Made by a program: the position numbers and the translations under genes. From an uncultured Ideonella sp. (GTDB taxonomy: Bacteria > Pseudomonadota > Gammaproteobacteria > Burkholderiales > Burkholderiaceae), in assembly GCA_946479475.1 (NCBI GenBank), contig CAMLGG010000284.1, forward strand, positions 1-6,641: 6,641 bases of DNA, read 5' to 3'. Below, in pieces: positions 1-4,345 of this stretch; position 1 is the stretch's first letter; the number at the start of each line of letters is the position of its first letter. The notes beneath the pieces were generated by a model that had not been told where the DNA came from, ran no database searches, and worked only from the letters and a program-made list of their open reading frames with translations.

Positions 1-9
1 GGGGATGCG

Positions 10-44
10 GGCCGGCTTGGGAGCGGCCCGGCACTCGGCCCGCC
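10..44. repeat. 35-bp direct repeat, copy 1
   Basis: A perfect 35-bp sequence starting GGCCGGCTTGGGAGCGGCCC recurs at 142-176 in the same orientation, offset 132 bp. Within this copy the run CGGGCCG (8-14) can pair with CGGCCCG (24-30) around a 9-nt loop, and a second CGGCCCG follows at 36-42, so each copy can fold. No coding gene covers it. The length, perfect identity and intergenic position suggest a dispersed genomic repeat (REP-like) rather than a gene remnant. That reading is an inference, because other copies lie outside the window if they exist. Confidence 0.8.
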
Positions 45-62
45 AAGATTGGAGCCCCTCGC

Positions 63-78
63 CCGACGAGTACGTCGG
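63..78. repeat. Small hairpin inside the repeat-flanked interval
   Basis: CCGACG (63-68) and CGTCGG (73-78) pair perfectly around the loop AGTA. An outer stem AGCCCC (53-58) with GGGGCT (92-97) could enclose it. That outer stem overlaps the left arm of the 95-141 palindrome, so the two folds would compete. Seen directly; function unknown. Confidence 0.55.
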
Positions 79-94
79 CCCATCCCCCGAAGGG

Positions 95-141
95 GCTGCC
101 GTGGACGCGGACCGTCCGGGGGACGGTCCTCGCCCGGCAGC
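95..141. repeat. Long imperfect palindrome (stable hairpin)
   Basis: The inner arms GGACCGTCC (109-117) and GGACGGTCC (121-129) are exactly complementary around a 3-nt GGG loop. The outer arms GCTGCCG (95-101) and CGGCAGC (135-141) are also exactly complementary. Between them two short GG/CC and CG/CG pairings are possible, giving about 20 base pairs in 47 nt. It lies between the two 35-bp direct repeats. No T-run follows on either strand, so it is not a standard intrinsic terminator. It may be the core of a repeat element or a structured RNA; the sequence alone does not decide. Confidence 0.75.
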
Positions 142-176
142 GGCCGGCTTGGGAGCGGCCCGGCACTCGGCCCGCC
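142..176. repeat. 35-bp direct repeat, copy 2
   Basis: This copy is identical to 10-44 over all 35 positions. The flanks then diverge: position 177 is G where copy 1 has A at 45, and position 141 is C where copy 1 has G at 9. The 97-bp interval between the copies is not itself repeated, so this is a pair of direct repeats flanking a unique structured core, not a simple tandem array. Confidence 0.8.
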
Positions 177-204
177 GATGGGGGGATGACCCAGGATGTC
201 TCAT

Positions 205-228
205 GGCATCGTCCTTCGAAGCGATGCC
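205..228. promoter_or_regulatory. Inverted repeat upstream of azoR
   Basis: GGCATCG (205-211) and CGATGCC (222-228) are exactly complementary, with a 10-nt spacer that itself contains the 8-bp palindrome CTTCGAAG (214-221). It lies about 117 nt before the azoR start. It could be a hairpin in a leader, the end of an upstream transcript, or a protein-binding dyad. No T-run follows, so a terminator is not favoured. Function is inferred only from position. Confidence 0.45.
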
Positions 229-231
229 TCA

Positions 232-251
232 TTGTTCCACCAAGGGAACAA
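232..251. promoter_or_regulatory. Candidate operator TTGTTCC-N6-GGAACAA
   Basis: TTGTTCC (232-238) and GGAACAA (245-251) form a perfect 7-bp dyad with a 6-nt centre. It is AT-rich against a very GC-rich background and lies about 94 nt upstream of the azoR start. This is the shape of a dimeric regulator's binding site. Azoreductase genes are often controlled by LysR- or MarR-type regulators, but no regulator gene is in view, so the partner is unknown. TTGTTC could also act as a -35-like element; I see no convincing -10 hexamer with it. Confidence 0.5.
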
Positions 252-308
252 ACATGTGCACCAGCATGGATTTATCGGCAGCGGCGCGATCAATAAAGTG
301 CAGCCATC

Positions 309-323
309 GAGCTCGTCGAGCTC
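309..323 (+). repeat. Leader dyad just before the azoR RBS
   Basis: GAGCTC (309-314), GTC, GAGCTC (318-323) forms a self-complementary dyad ending about 9 nt before the GGAAGG ribosome-binding site at 333-338. In mRNA it would give a 6-bp stem with a 3-nt loop. It might influence translation of azoR, but this is only positional inference. Confidence 0.35.
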
Positions 324-344
324 AACCACCCCGGAAGGCCCGCC

Positions 345-980
345 ATGAACGTCCTGCAAGTCAACTCCAGCGCCCGCGTGTTCGAAAACGACCAGGGCTC
401 GGTTTCCACCCGCCTGGCCAACGAGCTGTCGGCTCGCCTGCTGGCCGAAAACCCCGGTGCCACGCTCACCGTGCGCGACCTCGCCCGCCAGCCGCACCCG
501 GTGCTCGACGAGGCCGCTCTCGGCGCCCTCTTCACCCCGGCCGAAGCCCGCTCGCCCGAGCAGGCGGCCCGCGTCGCCCTCGACGATGCGCTGATCGCGG
601 AGATCCAGGCCGCCGACGTCGTGGTGCTCGGCGTGCCGATGTACAACTTCGGCGTCACCGCCCAGCTGAAGAACTGGATCGATGCCATTGCCCGCGCCCG
701 CGTCACCTTCCAGTACACCGACAAGGGCCCGGTCGGCCTGCTGACCGGCAAGACCGTCTACGCCATGCTCTCCCGCGGTGGCGTGCATCGCGGCACCGAG
801 CGTGACAGCCAGGTCCCGTACCTGAAGGCCGTCCTGGGATTCCTGGGGATGACCGACCTGCGCTTCGTCTTCGCCGAGGGCCTCGCGATGGGCCCGGAGG
901 CCGAAGCCCAGGCGCTCGCCAGCGCCCGGGCCGAGATCGAGCTGGTGCTGCAGGGCGCCGCGGAAGAAGCCCTGGCCTGA
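345..980 (+). CDS. azoR: FMN-dependent NADH-azoreductase / quinone reductase
   Basis: A 211-residue flavodoxin-fold oxidoreductase of the AzoR family, the usual family length. Such enzymes use NAD(P)H and bound FMN to reduce quinones and, in the assay that named them, azo dyes; they are cytosolic homodimers. Visible signatures are the N-terminal strand and phosphate-binding segment ([11 protein letters not shown], then GSVSTRL at residues 18-24), the FMN-ring contact VPMYNFG at residues 97-103 followed by LKNWID, and SRGG at 143-146. The ATG start is supported by GGAAGG at 333-338 with 6-nt spacing and by the family-typical N-terminus. The pirin gene follows after 44 nt on the same strand, so the two are probably co-transcribed. 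The dyad at 232-251 is a candidate control site. The natural substrate cannot be read from sequence; quinone detoxification is the likeliest role. Confidence 0.93.
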   Translation: MNVLQVNSSARVFENDQGSVSTRLANELSARLLAENPGATLTVRDLARQPHPVLDEAALGALFTPAEARSPEQAARVALDDALIAEIQAADVVVLGVPMYNFGVTAQLKNWIDAIARARVTFQYTDKGPVGLLTGKTVYAMLSRGGVHRGTERDSQVPYLKAVLGFLGMTDLRFVFAEGLAMGPEAEAQALASARAEIELVLQGAAEEALA

Positions 981-1024
981 GCCCCGGAGCGGGACACCCC
1001 AAGACAGCCCTGCAAGGAGATGCC

Positions 1025-1915
1025 ATGAGCACGATCACGATCGCCCCCACCCCCTCGACGCTGGCCCGGCCGCGCCGGGTCGAGCGAGTCGTCGCCGGCC
1101 GGGCCACCTCCGACGGCGCCGGCGTGAAGCTGACGCGGGTGCTGACGCAAGACCTGCAGTACCGGCTCGACCCCTTCCTCATGCTGGACGCGTTCGGCTC
1201 CGACGAGGCGGGCGACTACATCGCCGGCTTCCCCGACCATCCGCACCGAGGCTTCGAGACGGTGACCTACATGCTCGTGGGCCGCATGCGGCACCGCGAC
1301 TCCGCCGGCCACGAGGGCCTGCTGGAAAGTGGCGGCGTCCAGTGGATGACTGCCGGCCGAGGCGTCATCCACAGCGAGCTGCCCGAGCAGCAGGAGGGCC
1401 GGATGGAGGGCTTCCAGCTCTGGCTGAACCTGCCGGCGAAGGACAAGATGGCGCCGCCCTGGTACCGCGACATCCCGGCTGGCGAGATTCCGCACTGGCG
1501 CGCCGAAGGCGTCGACGTCGGCGTGATCGCCGGCCATGCAGGCGCCGGCGAGTCGGTGGTGGCCGGCGCGATGCAGCGCGAGCACACCGAGCCGGTCTAC
1601 CTCGACATCGCGCTCGAGCCGGGCGCCGCCTTCGAGCAGCCGCTGCCGGCGGGCCACAACGCGCTCGTCTACGTCTACCGCGGCGAGGCGAGCGTGGGTG
1701 AAACGGTGGTGCCGGCCCAGCGCATGGCCATCCTCGCCAACGACGCCGCGGCCGACGGGGTGCGCCTGCAGGCCGGTTCGAAGCCGGCGCGCGCCCTGCT
1801 CATCGCCGGCCGCCCCCTGCGCGAGCCGATCGTGCAGTACGGGCCGTTCGTGATGAACTCGAAGGAGCAGATCTTCGAGGCGGTGGAGGACTTTCGCGCC
1901 GGCCGCCTGGCCTGA
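1025..1915 (+). CDS. Pirin family protein (bicupin)
   Basis: A 296-residue pirin-family protein with two cupin barrels. The first barrel carries the metal-binding signature: FPDHPHRGFET gives His72 and His74, and GRGVIHSE gives His116 and Glu118, matching the four ligands of characterised pirins. The C-terminal barrel ends in the family-typical stretch RPLREPIVQYGPFVMNS (about residues 263-279). Bacterial pirins such as E. coli YhhW can oxidise quercetin, while others act in redox or stress responses, so the substrate is unknown here. The ATG is preceded by AAGGAG at 1014-1019 with 5-nt spacing, a strong ribosome-binding site. The spacing after azoR suggests an operon linking a quinone reductase with a metal-dependent cupin, which fits aromatic or quinone stress. 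A terminator hairpin begins 9 nt after the stop codon. Confidence 0.93.
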   Translation: MSTITIAPTPSTLARPRRVERVVAGRATSDGAGVKLTRVLTQDLQYRLDPFLMLDAFGSDEAGDYIAGFPDHPHRGFETVTYMLVGRMRHRDSAGHEGLLESGGVQWMTAGRGVIHSELPEQQEGRMEGFQLWLNLPAKDKMAPPWYRDIPAGEIPHWRAEGVDVGVIAGHAGAGESVVAGAMQREHTEPVYLDIALEPGAAFEQPLPAGHNALVYVYRGEASVGETVVPAQRMAILANDAAADGVRLQAGSKPARALLIAGRPLREPIVQYGPFVMNSKEQIFEAVEDFRAGRLA

Positions 1916-1924
1916 GGCAAGAAA

Positions 1925-1948
1925 AAAGGCGCGGTCACCCGCGCCTTT
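1925..1948. terminator. Bidirectional intrinsic terminator
   Basis: AAAGGCGCGG (1925-1934) and CCGCGCCTTT (1939-1948) form a perfect 10-bp stem with the 4-nt loop TCAC. It sits between two converging genes, after the pirin stop (1915) and beyond the lipoprotein gene's stop (1988). On the minus strand the stem is followed by further T residues (six in total at 1922-1927, three of them in the stem), a proper U-tract. On the plus strand the T-run is short (TTTGCTCTT), so it should work better for the minus-strand gene. Confidence 0.85.
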
Positions 1949-1987
1949 GCTCTTCGTGGCACCGCTCGAGGCGGCGCCGCCACCGGC

Positions 1988-3283
1988 TCACCGCTCGGGC
2001 GTGAACTCGGCGAGCACGCCGGCGCTGGAGTCGCGCACGAAGACGGTGTAGACGCCCTTGGACACAGGCGTCTTGTCGACCGAGTAGATGGTGCCGTCGG
2101 ACGGGGTGGCGATCTCGATGCTGACCTCGCCGCTGGCCGTCAGGTCTTCGTAGGCCGAAGCGCCGCCCAGGGGTTGCGCATCGCCCACCTGGCCCGAGGC
2201 GACCTTCAGCGTCACGCTCTGGGCGGCCAGCGAAGGCGCCGCGTGCACCACGCGGATCTTGTACTTGGTGCTGACCGTCGGCAGGGTGTTGTCGTCGGCG
2301 ATCACGTTCACCGTGGCGGTGGCGGCACTCGTGCCGGTCACCAGCAGGGTCGTGTCGGAACCGGCGGTCACGGTGATCTGCTTCGGAGCGAGCGCGGTGC
2401 CGTCGACCGAGGTCGTCAGCGTCTGCGCACCCGAATTGACCAGCACGTACTTGCCGACGGTGAACGAGCCCACGTTCGTGCCCAGCACGGTGCTGCCGGC
2501 GCTCATGCTGACCGACGAGAACGGCACGGCGGCGCCGACCGCGGCCACCATCCGCAGGCGAGCCTGCGTGTTCAGGTACGGCGTCACGTCGCCGTCCTGG
2601 ACGACGCCGACGGCATGCATCAACACGCCCCCCTGGCCCGGCGTCACCACGATCGTCAGGACCTTGGTGCTGTCCAGCGTCACGGCGGGAACATCCAGCC
2701 GCAGGTCATCGGTGTCGCCCGCACCGGTCACCCGAAGGCGGTAGGTGCCGGAGGAGACGGTGGTGAAGCCGCTTTGGGTGCCGTTGGGGTCGGCGCCGGA
2801 GACGACCGGCGTGGAAGACTCGAGCGTCTCGTCCGTGCCGGTCAGGTACACGTCCACCTCGTCGGTCCCGGCATTCAGGACGCTGACCTTGGTCTTGTTG
2901 CTGTCGGCGGCGTCCTGGCTGTCCTTCGTGATGACCGACTTCAGCGCGCCTTCGACGCCGAAGGCGACGATGGTGTACTTGCCGCCCGAGCCGAGCGAGC
3001 GGGTCTGGGTCAGCAGCTCGGTGCTCGAGCCGGTGGCGCTGAGCACGTTGCTCACGTCGCCCGACGGCACGCCGGTGTAGGCGCTGCCGGCCCCGAACTC
3101 GACCCCGGTGATCTGAGGCGAATCCGCATCCTTGACGGTCAGGTCCAGCGAAGCATAGCCCGTGCTGGCGTTCACCAGACGGACACTGGCGTCGTTGCCG
3201 TTGTCGCCGCCGCCGCAGGCGGTCAGCCACGCCAGGGGCAGGGCGGCCACGAGGCCGAGCAGGTGGCGTTTGTTCATGCGCAT
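1988..3283 (-). CDS. DUF4397 domain-containing lipoprotein
   Basis: A 431-residue predicted lipoprotein. The N-terminus is a short basic region, a hydrophobic stretch (about residues 8-19) and the lipobox LTAC, giving lipidated Cys23 followed by GGGDNG. With Gly rather than Asp at +2, the Lol rule predicts the outer membrane. The rest is beta-rich and built of about four related segments beginning VRLVNASTG (34-42), VSVLNAGTD (133-141), LRMVAAVGA (243-251) and IRVVHAAPS (343-351), the last being most like the DUF4397 signature. Function of the family is unknown; the modules resemble Ig-like surface domains. The start at 3283 is chosen because it gives a clean signal peptide and has GAAGGA at 3296-3301. 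Longer in-frame starts up to 3493 would put about 70 unrelated residues before the signal, and an ATG at 3277 is also possible. Confidence 0.88.
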   Translation of the reverse strand: MRMNKRHLLGLVAALPLAWLTACGGGDNGNDASVRLVNASTGYASLDLTVKDADSPQITGVEFGAGSAYTGVPSGDVSNVLSATGSSTELLTQTRSLGSGGKYTIVAFGVEGALKSVITKDSQDAADSNKTKVSVLNAGTDEVDVYLTGTDETLESSTPVVSGADPNGTQSGFTTVSSGTYRLRVTGAGDTDDLRLDVPAVTLDSTKVLTIVVTPGQGGVLMHAVGVVQDGDVTPYLNTQARLRMVAAVGAAVPFSSVSMSAGSTVLGTNVGSFTVGKYVLVNSGAQTLTTSVDGTALAPKQITVTAGSDTTLLVTGTSAATATVNVIADDNTLPTVSTKYKIRVVHAAPSLAAQSVTLKVASGQVGDAQPLGGASAYEDLTASGEVSIEIATPSDGTIYSVDKTPVSKGVYTVFVRDSSAGVLAEFTPER

Positions 3284-3295
3284 GGGTAGTCCAGG

Positions 3296-3301
3296 TCCTT
3301 C
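3296..3301 (-). promoter_or_regulatory. Ribosome-binding site deciding the lipoprotein start
   Basis: Read on the minus strand this is GAAGGA, 12 nt before the ATG at 3283 and 18 nt before the alternative ATG at 3277. It supports the downstream starts over the long N-terminal extension, which has no signal-peptide character. The spacing to 3283 is slightly long but workable. Confidence 0.6.
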
Positions 3302-3519
3302 GGAGTCGGCCGATGGTGAGAGGGCCGTGTTGCGTGAATGTTGCGGCCTGTTGCCGGCAGTGAATCGCCAGCGCGCGGGTCGGCTGCCAAAGCCGGGAGG
3401 ATAACCGCTGTCGCCCCGGCCGGACGCATCGGTTCTGAAGGGTGAGTTTCGTGACAAGCTGCGCATCGGCGGCCATCCGTGCTCACACGGCACCCAAGCC
3501 GGCCGATCAGGCCACGGCC

Positions 3520-4332
3520 ATGTCCGCTTTCATCCCGTTGTCCGCAGGTTCACGTTGGACCAGCGCCGCCAGCGCGAGCCTGGAGACCGCCACTCGCCGC
3601 CTCGCCACCCTCCGTCGCATCGACGGCGCGGCGGACGACGCCGCCGGCCTGGCCATCTCGGAGCGCCTGCGGGCGCAGATGAACGGCGAGCGCATCGCCC
3701 GCCAGTCGACGATGGACGGCCTCTCGCTGGCCCAGACGGCCGACGGCGCGCTCGGGCAGCTGTCCTCCGGCCTCCAGCGCATGCGCGAGCTGGCGCTGCA
3801 GTCGCGCAACGGCACCCTGTCCGACGGCGACCGCGCCAGCCTCGATGGCGAATACCGGCAGCTCGCGCAGGAAGCGGACCGGGTCATCGGCGGCACCCGG
3901 TTCAATGGCCGGAGGATCCTGGCCGGGGATGCCGGTACGCACCGCATCTCCTCGGGCCCCGACGCGCAGGACACGCTGGCGGTGTCGACGCCCGACCTGC
4001 GCAGCGATGCCAACCTGGCCGGGGCGACCAGCGGCCACCTGGCGAGCGCCTCCGGCTGCGCCGGACTGGTCGACGCCATCGACGGCGCGCTGGAGTCGAT
4101 CGGCAGCCACCGGGCCACGCTCGGAGCTTCCGAGCACCGCCTGCAGGCGTCGGCCGACACCAGCGATCTCCGGTTCGAGGGCAGTGCCCGGGGCTACGAC
4201 GCCTTGACCGCCGCCGACCCTGCCGCCAGCGCCGGCGCCTGGCTCGCCGCACAGCTGCGGCAGTACGCGGCGATCTCGATGTTCAGCCAGAACGTGCTCG
4301 CCGCGCAGCCGCTCCTGTCGCTGTTCGGCTGA
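3520..4332 (+). CDS. Flagellin-like protein, compact and divergent
   Basis: A 270-residue protein with the flagellin helical core. The N-terminal domain (about residues 18-138) carries the hallmark DDAAGLAISERL (39-50), DGLSLAQTADGALG (66-79), LQRMRELALQSRNGT (85-99), SDGDRASL (101-108) and RFNGRRILAG (127-136). The C-terminal domain (about 183-270) has LVDAIDGALESIGSHRATLGA, and its end, AISMFSQNVLAAQPLLSLFG, parallels the usual AMLAQAN...VLSLL ending. Only about 45 residues lie between, so the outer variable domains are absent. The usual SRIxDxD motif is degraded to ARGYDAL (223-229), the N-terminus lacks the typical INTN, and there is a Cys at 180. These features suggest a specialised or minor flagellin rather than the main filament protein. 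The ATG at 3520 puts DDAAG close to its usual distance from the start, but its Shine-Dalgarno is weak. A GTG at 3451 with AAGGG at 3438-3442 is an alternative that adds 23 residues. No other flagellar gene is in view. Confidence 0.82.
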   Translation: MSAFIPLSAGSRWTSAASASLETATRRLATLRRIDGAADDAAGLAISERLRAQMNGERIARQSTMDGLSLAQTADGALGQLSSGLQRMRELALQSRNGTLSDGDRASLDGEYRQLAQEADRVIGGTRFNGRRILAGDAGTHRISSGPDAQDTLAVSTPDLRSDANLAGATSGHLASASGCAGLVDAIDGALESIGSHRATLGASEHRLQASADTSDLRFEGSARGYDALTAADPAASAGAWLAAQLRQYAAISMFSQNVLAAQPLLSLFG

Positions 4333-4345
4333 GCGGCTGAACGGC

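Noticed and set aside
5..805. Plus-strand open frame beginning in the left repeat region
   Set aside because: It overlaps azoR in another frame, its translation is Arg/Pro/Gly-rich as expected for out-of-frame GC-rich DNA, and it shows no family resemblance.
758..1657. Long minus-strand open frame opposite azoR and pirin
   Set aside because: It is fully antisense to two well-recognised genes. Such long shadow frames are normal where third positions are mostly G or C.
2174..3289. Plus-strand open frame opposite the lipoprotein gene
   Set aside because: The His/Arg/Gly-rich translation has no recognisable domain and lies antisense to a gene with a clear signal peptide and lipobox.
3502..3509. 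GCCGATCA resembling a FliA (sigma-28) -10 element before the flagellin-like gene
   Set aside because: It lies only about 10 nt before the ATG, and the expected -35 position (TCACACGG) does not resemble TAAAGTTT.
3284..3519. Promoter pair in the divergent lipoprotein/flagellin-like intergenic region
   Set aside because: I looked for -35/-10 hexamers on both strands and found none with good matches at proper spacing, so no promoter is called.
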